From NCBI GenBank assembly GCA_029959085.1, contig JARWIR010000010.1, forward strand, positions 36,696,731-36,760,730: 64,000 bases of DNA, written 5' to 3'. The position numbers were made by a program, and so were the translations under genes. The notes below the pieces were generated by a model. That model was not told the DNA's origin. It worked only from the letters and a program-made list of their open reading frames with translations, and did no database searches. Source of the DNA: Nemophila menziesii. Lineage: Eukaryota > Streptophyta > Magnoliopsida > Boraginales > Hydrophyllaceae. Shown here in pieces: positions 47,185-58,023 of this stretch (positions are counted from its first letter, which is position 1; each line of letters starts with the position of its first letter).

Positions 47185-48969
47185 TGATGTCTCGCAATTT
47201 GTTCTAATTACTAACCCTTTGGAGACATCCTTTTAGGTGAATAAATGACTTATTTCATAGACTTTTATTTGTATTTGATCATATTACACTTTTCTCCTTG
47301 GAATTTAACTATTTGTAGTTTTTAAGCTTTTGTGCTTAAATTTGATTGTTTTTAGTGCAAAGTTAATAGGTTCTTGAATTTCATGGAAGACCAATCCAAG
47401 GAGGAGAAGTGATAATTGAATTATTAGGGTATTTTAGTGTGTTAGGAAGTATTTGTACTCGAGTTTCTACTTTTAGAGTGTGCTTTCCTATTTCTATCTC
47501 TTGAATTATTGATTTTTTTAAAGCATATGCGGTTTAATTATTTATTTATTGTGAAGCTTTAAAAGATATATGGTAATTAATTAGAGACCAAGTCAAGTCA
47601 AATAAGTAAAGGAAAGAATATTTACATGGCAATAAGAAGATTTAGGAAAGATATATGCAAAGAAGGAAAAGATAAAGTTGTCTTATGAATCTGAAATTCC
47701 AGCCATATTTCAAAGACGAGTCCATAACTTTAGATTGTCTAGGAATCTGGGCGAGTGGTCTGCATCAATGTAAAGAGATTTCCGAGACAAGCGGTTTCAT
47801 ATATTGGAACGCGTCAAACGGATAAGTATTGAAGGAGATATGACCAAAACAAATCAGCAGCAGAATCTTACCTTTTCTAGAATTTAGGGCTACGAATTTA
47901 AGAGTTCTTAACGTGTCTTCCACTCCAATTAAATTTGACCTAGGGCTTCCTAAAACCTATAAATACACCCCTTAGCCTCCTCTTTTCACACATTTCAGAG
48001 AATTACACAAGAGGCTTAAGGTTTTCAAGTCAGAGCAAGAAGGCAAGGAGAAGCTAGTGCTGGAGGAATCATGTTCTTCCATCATCAGTCATCTTACCCT
48101 TTAGGTTATCAATTTATCTTTTGTATTTGAACATGAATTCCTTTGTTTTAATTTTAGTTTTAATTTCCGTTATGAACTAATTTCTTTATAACTTTAGAAT
48201 AGCTATATGGGTTGAACTTAATTCTGCTTAATTTATGTTTTCTGAATTTGGGATTTATAGTTTATATTAGACTAGGTATTTTGTGTTGACTATTATTTTG
48301 TTTTAATCACTAATTTTGAAGTCATGAATCACACTTAGCTCATATTAATTAGGCTATTCCATATAGTGGCGTATGGATCACCTTGACGGGGGGGTGGGGG
48401 GGGGGGGGGGGGTGGGGTTTAATTACAGACTTAGGTAATAGACGCATAGTATCCGTTATTGACCCTGACTGGCTTAACTAACCATGCAGCCAATGAGGTA
48501 AATTAGTATTCATCTGAAAGTAGCTTATATTCACCCTGACGGGGTTTGTAATACCATAGGATATCTCCTAAGTCCACCCTGACGGGGGTTAGGAGATATT
48601 AGAGTCCCGACTAGCACAATAATACCAGTTTAGCCCTTAAACAAAAGCATGAATTAGATAGGTTAGGTGAAACCCTTGCGAGGATCAAGTGCTCTTTCTC
48701 TTCTGAAGTTTCAATTCTCTTTTACTTGTTTTATTTTATTTCTGTAGTTTATTTTCTTGCATTTTTAATTTATAAAAACAAAACAAAATCTTATCTTTTA
48801 TTTTTCTGTCAAGCAATTATTCTTACTTTTCGATTAATACCTGAGTTGTGCCTAATCCTTCCCTGCGAACGAACTTTTTTATCATATATTACTCGGAAAA
48901 CCGTACACTTGCGGTTAAGTGGTTCCTTTATTTTCAGTTTTTAATTTATAAACACACCAGGACCCACCA
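47185..48969 (+). mobile_element. 5' LTR of element E
   Basis: A complete LTR of 1785 bp: start TGATGTCTCGC, inverted partner GGAGACATCC about 35 bases inside, TATA box CCTATAAATACACCCC (about 47950), end GGACCCACCA six bases before the primer site. CCCTGACGGGG motifs lie at about 48533 and 48577. A run of mostly G, with two Ts, occupies 48388-48417. Confidence 0.85.
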
Positions 48970-48975
48970 AGTTTT

Positions 48976-48994
48976 TGGCGCCGCTGCCGGGGAC
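48976..48994 (+). other. Primer binding site, tRNA-Asp (element E)
   Basis: TGGCGCCGCTGCCGGGGAC matches the complement of the tRNA-Asp 3' end with one mismatch, the classic Athila primer site. Confidence 0.9.
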
Positions 48995-49113
48995 GGTAGC
49001 GTGTGACCCCGGTGTTAATCTTTTAGTAGTTTAATTATTAGTTTAGTTTTAGTTTTATTTTTCAGATTTACGCTTTGGGTTGTATTTCTTGCTCAGGTTT
49101 ACAGGTTTCGGTT

Positions 49114-50795
49114 TATGCGTGAAGATATCGTGATTCTTGCAAATCCCGAAAACCTAGTTCGAGAAGCAAACAAAAGAAAGAGAGAAGCTAAAGAAAAAGA
49201 GTTAGAGGAGAAATTAGCAAGATAAGCAATGGCTAACGATCATGAAATCGACCCTCCTCTTGTTCATGTGGTTCATGTTGTTCCACAAGCTCAACCTCCT
49301 CAGAACAATGATCCGTGGTTCGTTAATGGCCCTGGACAAGCTCCATTTCGAGCTCCTGCCCTCGGAATTGGCCCAGAAAATATCAATGTCGAGAGATTCA
49401 GACCCGATCCTGGTATGTTATCTCAATTTCAGAGTTATGGCAATTTCCGAGGAGCACCTGGCGAAGATCCAATCCGTATTGTACAGAAGTTCATGCAAAT
49501 TTTTTATTCCTATATTACGCAAGGAGTAACAAGAGAGCAAATGTATTTTGCTAATTTTAGGTACTTCGTTATTGATGGAGCAAGTGAATGGCATGATTCC
49601 CACGAACCCGGAGCAATTACAACATGGGACGCATTACAAACTTTGTGGTGGTGGATTTCTACAGGTACAACCAGTCCATGCTAAGATTATTTTTAATAGA
49701 ACTGTAACAAATGAAATGGGTTGGAATACTGTGAGAACACCTGTCCGAGGTGGAAATAGTACATTCATTGAAGAAAAATTCACCGCCATGGAGAACAAAC
49801 CCGAGCAACAACTGAAACAGCTTACTCTAGTTGTTACAAAAAGTGTGGCAGGTAGAAGAGCAGATGTTAATGTTACACAAGAATTTTATGGGTGTTCTAA
49901 CTGCGGTACACAAGATCATGATTGGGAGCAATGTCCAAACAATTTAGAATTCGTAATGTTTATTTCCAACTGAGGGAATTATAATTCGGGTGGTCAAGGT
50001 TATCATCCGAATAGAAACTATCCAGGTTTCCAATATTAAAATCCAAATGGGGCCGCTAATCCACAACATGCATATCAACCGCGTCCCCAAGGTAACAACT
50101 ATCAACCAAGACCACAGAACAACTACCAAGGTGGACAAGCTTACGGAAATCAAGCTTAGAGACAACCTCCTTAAGATGCTTATACCGACACCATGAACTA
50201 GAAAGCTCTACCTGCTCAACCTCAAGAAGGTGCATTAGATGTTCAGCAAACCTTGACGACACTAATCAATATTCAACAAACTACGGCCGCAACACTTAAA
50301 CTGATGGAAACTCAGATGGCTCAGATGGAAAAGCAATTAAATCAACGTCCACAGGGACAATTACCGAGTGACATTGAAGAACCCAAGGAAAAAGAAGATT
50401 GTAATGCAGTGACACTTAGAAGTGGTAAGAATCTCCCACCACCTCCTTTTCCCGTGATGAAAGATAAAGAAATAACTGCGAAAGAAAAACCGGTAAAAGA
50501 TGTGGCGGAGAAAGAAGATGAACCTGAAGTAGTAGAAGTGGAGAAGATTCCGGAAAATCCAAAGAAGCCAGATACTACAGTAACTCGTCCTTCTCCACCC
50601 TTTCCCTCGAGAGTTCAGAAGAAAGGCGATATGGCTGACTATCAGAAGTTCTTGAATGTGGTACGTGGTCTTAATATTTACATTCCATTCTTAGATGCCA
50701 TTAGAGATGTGCCGAAATATGTAAAATTCCTGAAAAGAGCCATCGGCAACAAAAGACCACACCTTGAGAATGAGATGATAGGTTTGCCTGAATAA
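49114..50795 (+). pseudogene. Element E gag
   Basis: The ATG at 49114 (MREDIVILANPENLVREANK) is 120 bp after the PBS. Gag core follows (FQSYGNFRGAPGEDPI, 49429-49476). About 330 bp of the central core are deleted near 49645, where the DALQTL reading jumps to GGGFLQVQPVHAK. A CX2CX4HX4C knuckle (CSNCGTQDHDWEQC, 49893-49934), a Q/N/P-rich tail and PPFPSRVQKKGDMADYQKF (50596-50652) follow. Stops at 49222, about 49971, 50038, 50157, 50172 and 50200 break it. It has the same domain order as element A gag. Confidence 0.85.
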
Positions 50796-51497
50796 TGTAG
50801 TGCCATATGCCAAAGCAAATTGCCACCAAAACTACTTGATCCTGGGATTTTTACGATTCCTATTTCCATTGGCAATGAGTGGAAAGGTAAAGCTTTGTGT
50901 GATTTGGAAGCGAGTATCAATCTCATGCCCAAATCAATTTTCGAGATATTGAAGATAGGAGAAGCAAGGCCGACATCTATGGTCTTGAAAATGACTAACA
51001 GATCCCTCGCACATCCAGAGGGATGCATAGAAGATGTCCTCATCAAGGCAGGTACTTTAATTTTTCCTGTTGATTTTGTTATTCTTGAATACGACGCGAA
51101 TAGGAATGTCCCCATCATCTTGGGACGACCATTCCTAGCCACGGGGCGTATTGTTATTGATGTAGAAAACGGAGAATTAACCATGCGAATCCAAGACGAG
51201 GAGGTAAAGTTCAACGTGTTTAGGGCAATTAAGTTTCCATATTTGCGAGAAGACTTTTTCTGATTGGACGTAATTGATTTAGCCACACGAGAAGTATTGG
51301 AATATATGAACTTCGGTGATATCTTGCAAGCTGCCCTAACACTTGACTTACCAAATCCAATAGAAGAGTTAGCCGAAACAGTGGCAGCTCTTAACTCTGG
51401 ATATCCGAAACAGAAGCGTCTCACTTGTGAACCTGTACGAGACCCGGGGGAGATAGTTCTTAAAAATAAACCATCTATCGAAGCTCCCCCAAAATAA
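50796..51497 (+). pseudogene. Element E protease region
   Basis: The retropepsin-like domain has CDLEASINLMPKSIFEIL (about 50899-50952), where the usual DLG reads DLE, and VPIILGRPFLATGR (about 51108-51149). A stop at 51261 and another at 51495 separate it from the RT. The changed residue after the catalytic Asp-Leu pair would probably weaken or abolish activity. Confidence 0.8.
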
Positions 51498-52375
51498 GAA
51501 GAAAAGCCACTTCCGACACATCTAAGGTATGCGTATTTAGGTACTAACAAAACTCTACCGTTTATTGTTTCACCGACTTTAACAGGTCTTCAAGAAGAAA
51601 AACTTTTGCGCATACTGAGAGCTAACAAAGAGGCGATTGGTTGGACTATTGATGACATCAAAGGTTTTAGTCCTTCCTATTGCCAACACAAAATCATTCT
51701 GGACGATGAAAGGGCGCGCTCAATTGAAGGACAAAGAAGATTGATGTCAGCTATGAAGGAAGTGGTAAAGAAAGAGTTTATCAAGTTGCTAGACGCCGGA
51801 ATCATCTATCCTATTGCTAGCAGTGAATGGGTGAGTCCAGTTCAATGCGTACCAAAGAAGGGTCGTATTACTACCATCTTGAATGAGCAAAATGAAGCCA
51901 TACCCTCGAGGACCGTTGTTGGTTGGAGAGTGTGTATGGATTACCGTAAGTTGAACAAGACCACTTTCCTCTTCCGTTTATTGATCAGATGTTAGACAAG
52001 CTAGCTGGGAGAGAATATTATTGCTTTTTGGATGGGTATTCAGGTTACAATCAAATTTATGTAGATCCAAAAGACCAACACAAGACAACCTTTACATGTC
52101 CTTTTGGTACCTTTGCCTTTCGAAGGATGCCATTTGGATTATGTAATGCACGTGCTACTTTTCAAAGATGTATGATGGCAATTTTATGGGACATGATCGA
52201 TGATTTCCTTGAGGTATTTATGGATGATTTCTCTATGTTTGGTGATAAATTTGATGAGTGTTTACGGAACTTGGAGAAGGTGTTGATTAGCTACAATAAA
52301 ACTGATTTGGTTTTGTACTGGGAAAAATGTCACTTTATGGTCCGTGAAGGTATAGTGTTGGGACACAAGGTTTAG
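51498..52375 (+). pseudogene. Element E reverse transcriptase
   Basis: The RT thumb-to-palm order is visible: EWVSPVQCVPKKGRIT (51826), VCMDYRKLNKT (51931), a small deletion near 51960 that removes the residues after RKLNK and shifts the frame, FLDGYSGYNQIYVDP (52027), GTFAFRRMPFGLCNARATF (52108) and the catalytic FMDDFSMFGD (52219). Both catalytic Asp residues are present, unlike element A. A stop at 52373 separates RT from RNase H. Confidence 0.85.
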
Positions 52376-53020
52376 AATTCGGGTTTGGAAGTTGATCGCG
52401 CTAAGATTGAGGTAATTAAAACTCTTCCCCCTCCGATTTCTGTTAAAGGGGTAAGAAGTTTCTTAGGTCATGCTGGTTTTTACCGATGTTTCATCAAGGA
52501 CTTCTCCAAGATCTCTAAGCCATTGTGTAACTTACTTGAAAAGGACGCCAAATTCCTTTTTGATGAAGCTTTCATGGTGGCCTTTCAACAGATTAAGGAG
52601 AAGCTTATTTCTGCACCTATTGTATTACCTCTTTATTGGAAGATTCCGTTTGAAGTTATGTGTGATGCTAGTGATCTTGCTATGGGTGTTGTTCTGGGTC
52701 AGAGAAAGGATAAGGTATTATATTCCATTTACTACGCTAGTAAGGTCTTTACAAGTGCTCAAGTGAATTATACCGTAAATGAGAAGGAGTTACTAGCTGT
52801 AGTGTATGCATTCGACAAATTTCGTTCCTATCTTCTTGGGGCGAAAGTTGTTGTGTTTACTGATCATTCTGCGATTAAATACCTTATGGAAAAGAAAGAT
52901 GCTAAGCCACGCTTAATCCGATGGGTGTTATTTTTACAAGAGTTTGACTTAGAAATCCGAGATCGAAAGGGGTGTGATAATCAGGTTGCAGATCTTTGTC
53001 ATGTCTTGAAGGTTCAGAGC
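52376..53020 (+). pseudogene. Element E RNase H domain
   Basis: The connection starts [20 protein letters not shown] (52450) and leads to the RNase H domain: [16 protein letters not shown] (52657), [20 protein letters not shown] (52770), [12 protein letters not shown] (52855) and [11 protein letters not shown] (52976). The catalytic D-E-D-D positions are recognisable. A frameshift near 52997 separates it from integrase. Confidence 0.85.
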
Positions 53021-53960
53021 TTAATAGTGATCCTGAGTTGGTTCAAGAAGAGTTTCCTGATGAGAGTTTATTTTCTATGCACGATGGTACTCCTTGGTAT
53101 GCTGACATTGCAAATATTATTGTGAGTGGTAACTTTCCTCAAGGAGCTACATCACAAGATAAGAAAAGATTGATCCATCGTGCTAAACAGTTCTGTTGGG
53201 AGGATCCCTTCTTCTACAAAGTGTGTAGTGATCAAATGGTTCAAAGATGCATACCTGAGAAATATGTTTGGGCAGTAGTTGCGGGCTGTCATGATTCGCC
53301 ATACGGGGGACACTTCAAAGGTGACCGCACAGCTGCTAAGGTACTACAATCTGGTTTTATTGGCCTACTTTACATAATGATTGTCATGAGTATCTTCAAA
53401 AATGTCATAGATGCCAGTTTACTGGAAATATATCCAAGAGGGATGAGATTCCACGTAATAATGTTCTTGAAGTTGAGATATTTGATGTATGGGGTATTGA
53501 TTTCATGGGTCCTTTTGTACCATCTAACGGGAATCTTTACATCCTACTAGCTGTTGATTACGTGTCTAAATGGGTAGAGGTTGTAGCTCTACCAACTAAT
53601 GATTCGTGAGTAGTGATTAAATTCTTAAAATCACACATCTTCACTAGACATGGGAGACCTGGAGTTATTATCAGTGATGGAGGTTCATACTTTGTGAACA
53701 AATATCTGAAGACAGAGAAGTATGGTGTGAGACCTCGAGTATCTATCGCGTATCATCTACAAGCCAATGGTCAAGCTGAGGTCTCTAATCGATAGGTAAA
53801 ATCTATTCTGGAAAAGACTGTTGGCCCCACACGGAAAGATTGGTCTATGAAGCTAGATGATGCGTTGTGGGCTTATCGTACTGCATTTAAAACTCCAGTT
53901 GGTGCATCTACGTATCGTATGGTTTTTGGTAAGGCTTGTCACTTACCTCCTGAACTTACC
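53021..53960 (+). pseudogene. Element E integrase, 3' truncated
   Basis: The zinc-binding N-terminal domain is split by a frameshift near 53360 ([17 protein letters not shown], then [11 protein letters not shown] in another frame). The core shows [14 protein letters not shown] (D, about 53490), FTRHGRPGVIISDGGSYF (D, about 53655) and NGQAEVSNR (E, about 53770), so the DDE residues are present. Stops occur at 53607 and 53793. Shortly after [11 protein letters not shown] (about 53928) the sequence passes at 53960 into element F in the opposite orientation, so the C-terminus, ORF2 region and 3' LTR are lost. Confidence 0.85.
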
Positions 53961-54970
53961 TCCTCACTAGCCATCAACGAATCGCCCTAGAGCTTGAGTT
54001 TTCACTCGAAGATGTTTCTCACTCAACCCAATTTATTGATGCTTTTGATGTGCATCCCCAATTAATCCCAATTAAAACCTTTGATGATTTAAAATCCACT
54101 TTGCCGGTCTGAATATATATTCTTTTCATACCAATTTTTTTTCTTTTTGTATAGCTATGATTCTCTTTTGATGTTCGAGATATCACGCTATTTTTCATAT
54201 ATATATTCTTTTTATGCCCTTGTTGGCAAATTTAGCTTGTAGCTTCTTTTCCATTCACTATTACCCCGGCAAAGGGTTACAATAATAACAATTTCATCAT
54301 CAATAAATTCACAATTATAATTCCCAAATCCCAATGTTCCCTAATAATGAAACCCACCACCCCAAACTCAAGCTCTAAAACGAGTTGTCTCAGGTTTTGC
54401 GATTCGAGTGCGGGTCATATAGATAAGTCCTACAAACTAAGGGTATGGATTATAATGTGTTTCAAATGAAAGGCTTTAGAAAGGGTCACAGGGGCTAAGA
54501 CGGATAAATAACAATAATATCAAAAAAAAGGGTGAGAAAGTATAAAAGGCTTCAAGTGTTTTAATCATGAAAGAACTGCCTTAATCATTTTTCTAACTAC
54601 CGGATTTTGTTGCTTTTTCACTAATAGTTCATAGCTAAGTGGTTTTCAACTAATTTTAAACCTCACGTTCTACACACCAAATAACTATTCCTAAGTTTCA
54701 ACGTGACTTCTTAGCATTGCTCATTAACTTTTCTATCCTTTATTTCCTGTTTTCATACATGCATCTAAACATATTTGTGACATCTTTCAAAAACATACTA
54801 CCTACTATCATTAACTTAATAAAATCATGCTCAAATAGGTACATTCAACATATTCTATGCCTAATTCAACCCAAAAAAAATTAAATTTTATGAAAAACAC
54901 AAAAAAGGAAGATGAGGACAACGAATCCCCACCCCCAACTCAAAAATGAGCCGTGTCCCCACGACTCGAA
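53960..54970 (-). other. Element F noncoding region after ORF2 (copy 1)
   Basis: It contains the GC patch GGGGACACGGCTCATTTTTG (54940-54960, minus strand) and the CCCTTTGCCGGGG phrase near 54280. The region is shared with 886-1527 and 3063-3885. No gene is visible. Confidence 0.75.
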
Positions 54971-54976
54971 AAAGAC

Positions 54977-55481
54977 TCAAGAAAAATAAAATTTAAAATT
55001 AGCATACATATTGCACATAAAGAAATGGTAGGGAAGAAAGAAAACATACTCTTCGAGGCTATTACCTCGCCTTATCGATACTCTGCTTAAATCTAATGTA
55101 TCTTCTTCCCCCAACTTCTTATTCGCTTTTCGTTCAGGACACGTGATCATAATAGGATATTGCATTAAATAACGTTATGGGAGAGATCGAAAATCCGTAT
55201 CAACTCCTCATAGATCAACTGTGCCACATCTTCTTCTTCTCCTCACATAATACAATTCACAAACAACCCAAGCATTCCAAATCTCCACGAATCTTCATGT
55301 ATTCTCCTTCAACTTCTTCTTCAAATACTTTCTTATAAGAAAAAGGTAGTTCCTTTAATTGTTTCCTTGGAGAAGCTATCAGGGCCCTTGAAGCTTTCTC
55401 TTTTTCTTTGGGTATAAGGTCTTTGATTTGTAGAGGTTGTGTTGTCTTCTTCTTCACTAAAGTTGGCATCTTTTTGCTCAT
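54977..55481 (-). pseudogene. Element F ORF2 remnant (copy 1)
   Basis: The ATG at 55481 begins MSKKMPTLVKKKTTQPLQ, a Lys-rich N-terminus ending at 55257. A second open piece, 55165-54977, ends in a hydrophobic aromatic stretch. The middle domain seen in element D is missing. Both pieces are identical at protein level in the second array copy. Confidence 0.5.
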
Positions 55482-56035
55482 TGAATCAACACAGCATGCT
55501 AACCTCTCTTCTCTTGACTTATTTTACCCTTTGGATTGGAACTAGGACTTTTCTCACTTGATTTCTTCTCAATTAAATCCAACACCTTGATTTATTCTCT
55601 CCCATACATTAGATAATGTTCATGTTCTCGTAATCATCTCAATTGACCCCCAACTCAAAGCTTTAACCACTCTTGAAGTTTGAAACTCTTGATTATTGGT
55701 TGTACAAGCTTAATTTGGGTTAGGAGAGGTGATTGGATGATGATTCTCCATGTGGGTAAGATGGGTTCTTCATGGATTGGATTGGATTTAAGAAATTGTA
55801 GGATGAATTTTTGAAATCTAAGCTTTTGATTCTTGGATTCAAGGTGTTTTGGGATGATATAGGTGGTTGAATCTTCCTTGTAATGATGTGGAGAATGAAT
55901 TGGATGTGTTTTCATGGTGATTGGGTAGTGTTTTGATGATTGGTGAAGGTTTTTATGAGCTCTAATGGAGTTGGGAGAGTGTTGGAGAAGAGAAGTAGGC
56001 CTAAGGTTTGTAAAATTCGGAATTAAAAGCTTAAT
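55482..56035 (-). other. Leader before ORF2, element F copy 1
   Basis: A non-coding stretch with CAA/ATCCAAT-rich repeats on the minus strand, comparable to 43830-44181. An 86-codon open frame at 55915-55655 is low-complexity and probably not a gene. Confidence 0.5.
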
Positions 56036-56039
56036 ACCT

Positions 56040-56047
56040 CTTTATAA
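56040..56047 (-). promoter_or_regulatory. TATA-like box after palindrome block (element F copy 1)
   Basis: CAAGCTTATAAAGAGG lies about 40 bp beyond the last palindrome on the minus strand, behind GAGAAAGAGAAAAACAGG. Its position suggests an internal promoter for ORF2. Confidence 0.45.
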
Positions 56048-56086
56048 GCTTGAAAACCTGTTTTTCTCTTTCTCTGGCGGCGTGCT

Positions 56087-56441
56087 GCGGTATACCGCGC
56101 ATATCGTCCGGTATACCGCGCCTATCAGCGTTCAAAATTTTTCGCCTCTGCTCAATACACGTGGTACGACCCCGTGGCACGTGTTTTGGGATCACGGAAC
56201 ATAGCACGGACTAGGGGGTAGTCCGCAGGGTACCCCGCGCCTACTGATGCTCCTTCGTCAAAATACCCGTGGTAGCAACCCCGTGGCACGTGTTTTGGCT
56301 CTGCGGTATAGGGCACGGTATAGGGTCCGGTATACCGGACCCATCAGCTATTTTTTTTCTTTCCTGTATTAAACACGTGGCTGCTACCGTGGCACGGGTT
56401 TCTCTCCTGCGGTATACCGCGGCTGAGGTCCGGTATACCGC
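56087..56441 (-). repeat. Paired GC-rich palindrome block, element F copy 1
   Basis: Three units of about 110-120 bp. Dyads include GCGGTATACCGCGC (perfect core GCGGTATACCGC), CCGGTATACCGG and GGGTACCCCGC. The linkers carry CACGTGGTACGACCCCGTGG with GGCACGTGTTTTGGG, CCCGTGGTAGCAACCCCGTGG, and CACGTGGCTGCTACCGTGGC. The GC content is far above the flanks. Confidence 0.9.
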
Positions 56442-56609
56442 GCCTGTGGTCAGATTTTCCGAAAAATTTTGTTCTTCATTCCCTAACTCGATTTCTCCAA
56501 TACCTAAGCATCAAAAACACTAATACCTTCCTCAAATATGCAATATCAACTAAAATTAACTAAACTAAACATAAATTAAAAACTGAAAATGTAAAAACAT
56601 AAAAGAAAT

Positions 56610-56640
56610 TACGGGTTGTCTCCCGTATAGCACTTTTGTT
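56610..56640 (-). other. Conserved hairpin with loop AGACAA (element F copy 1)
   Basis: Minus strand: AAAGTGCTA then TACGGGAGACAACCCGTA, a perfect 6-bp stem (TACGGG/CCCGTA) with loop AGACAA, about 35 bp after the gag stop codon. Confidence 0.75.
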
Positions 56641-56673
56641 TTACGTCTTTCAAAGTTAGACGTGTTACCTCGA

Positions 56674-57837
56674 TCAAGGATGACGAAATTTCCACCCTTT
56701 GCCTTTAATTCCCACGAACTTTTCAGCTCGATTCTTAATATTCATGGATGGTGCCATCCAAGATTTCGTGGGAATAGGTGGTAACTCGATTTCATTTGTA
56801 GCACTACACTCCTCTAGCAATCCATTCATCTCTTTAGCTTCGCATCTTCGTTTGTTAGAAAGAATGTCCTTCATGAACTGACCGTATTTTGACATTCTTG
56901 TGAGAGCTTCTACAAACGGGATGCTGATCTTTAACTTGTTCACCATGTCAACGAACTTCTTGAATTCCAGGTAATTGTCCTTTCTGACACGTGAAGGGAA
57001 TGGTGGAGGAGGACATGTGTTGGTTACCACTGGGCTCTCTTTCTTTTCTGGTGTCTTCTCTTGGACACTTTTTTGTCTAACTACCTCTTCGACCTTATCT
57101 TCTGTTGTTTCTTCTCCCCCCGTGTCTGGAATAAGGACTGGTTCTGGTTCTGGTTCTGGTCTTAGTAGAGGTGATTGTTTTCCACTTCCTAATTCAACTG
57201 CATGACAAACTTTATTTTCTGGAGCACTAGTATCACTTCGGAGTTGCCTTTTTGCAAAGATTTGGAGTTTGTTCACCTTTTGTGACACTGTCTGCACTAT
57301 CTCCATAAGCTCATTCTGCGAGTCTTGGGATTCTTGCTGGCTAATCTCTATATCTTCAATTAGGTTCATTATTTTAGCCATGGTTGAATTCGAACTCGGA
57401 GGTTGTTCTTGTATGGTTTGCTGCATTGAATAAGGAGGTGGTTCTTGATAAGCTTCATTATAAATCGGCGCTTCTTGATAGATAGGTTGTGGAGGATAGC
57501 AAGATTGTGGTTGTGGTTGATAATAATCATCATAATAATGGTTATTATGATAATATTTCTGTTGATCTCCGACCCAATTGTAACTCTGTGGGGTTTGATA
57601 GTCAGCGTAATTCCCTTGAGATTGATAATAACCATCATAATAATGGTCTCTTTGATAAGGCATGAAGGAAATTGAGGTTGGATTGTTCATGCAATGTCCC
57701 CACGAGTGATCTCTTGCTCCACAACTAGGACATGAAGGTGATGTATGTACTAGATTCCTCCGAGCTATTTCTCGCACTTGTTCTCGTAATTCCTCAAGTT
57801 GTCGGCTTAACTCCTTCAGCTTTAGAGATTCCATCAT
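56674..57837 (-). CDS. Element F late-gag protein, 387 codons (copy 1)
   Basis: An open frame with a CX2CX4HX4C zinc knuckle (CPSCGARDHSWGHC, residues 35-48), a Y/Q/P-rich middle (to about residue 145), a helical segment, an acidic/basic stretch, PPPPFPSRVRKDNYLEFKKF near residue 280 and a tail ending GKGWKFRHP. The same parts make up late gag of A, C and E. An upstream reading in the same frame (FVLLDPEEANT, 57885-57845) ends in TGA directly before the ATG, so it may be an old fusion start lost to a stop. No protease follows. It may bind element RNA through the knuckle; whether it is translated is unknown. Confidence 0.7.
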   Translation of the reverse strand: MMESLKLKELSRQLEELREQVREIARRNLVHTSPSCPSCGARDHSWGHCMNNPTSISFMPYQRDHYYDGYYQSQGNYADYQTPQSYNWVGDQQKYYHNNHYYDDYYQPQPQSCYPPQPIYQEAPIYNEAYQEPPPYSMQQTIQEQPPSSNSTMAKIMNLIEDIEISQQESQDSQNELMEIVQTVSQKVNKLQIFAKRQLRSDTSAPENKVCHAVELGSGKQSPLLRPEPEPEPVLIPDTGGEETTEDKVEEVVRQKSVQEKTPEKKESPVVTNTCPPPPFPSRVRKDNYLEFKKFVDMVNKLKISIPFVEALTRMSKYGQFMKDILSNKRRCEAKEMNGLLEECSATNEIELPPIPTKSWMAPSMNIKNRAEKFVGIKGKGWKFRHP

Positions 57838-57998
57838 GTATTAGCTTCTTCAGGATCTAATAGCACGAAACCTTTATCTCCTAATAAATCTGCTCTCGCC
57901 TAAAAAGAATCTGTAAAGACAAAAACTAAAAAGAAAAGCGTAAAATAGAACTAACTAAAATAAAAGCACAAGATAATTGCACAAGGACTAACGATGTA

Positions 57999-58017
57999 GT
58001 CCCCGGCAGCGGCGCCA
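57999..58017 (-). other. Primer binding site, tRNA-Asp (element F copy 1)
   Basis: Minus strand TGGCGCCGCTGCCGGGGAC, identical to element E, six bases from the LTR end CACACCA. Confidence 0.9.
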
Positions 58018-58023
58018 AAAACT

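Larger units (their letters stand above)
53960..57998 (-). mobile_element. Element F internal region, copy 1 (3' end cut)
   Basis: Minus-strand order: PBS (58017-57999), short leader, late gag, AGACAA hairpin, palindrome block, TATA-like box, leader, ORF2 remnant, GC-rich noncoding patch. It stops at 53960; the next 445 bp and 3' LTR seen in copy 2 are missing. There is no protease, RT, RNase H or integrase, so it is a non-autonomous derivative. Confidence 0.85.
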
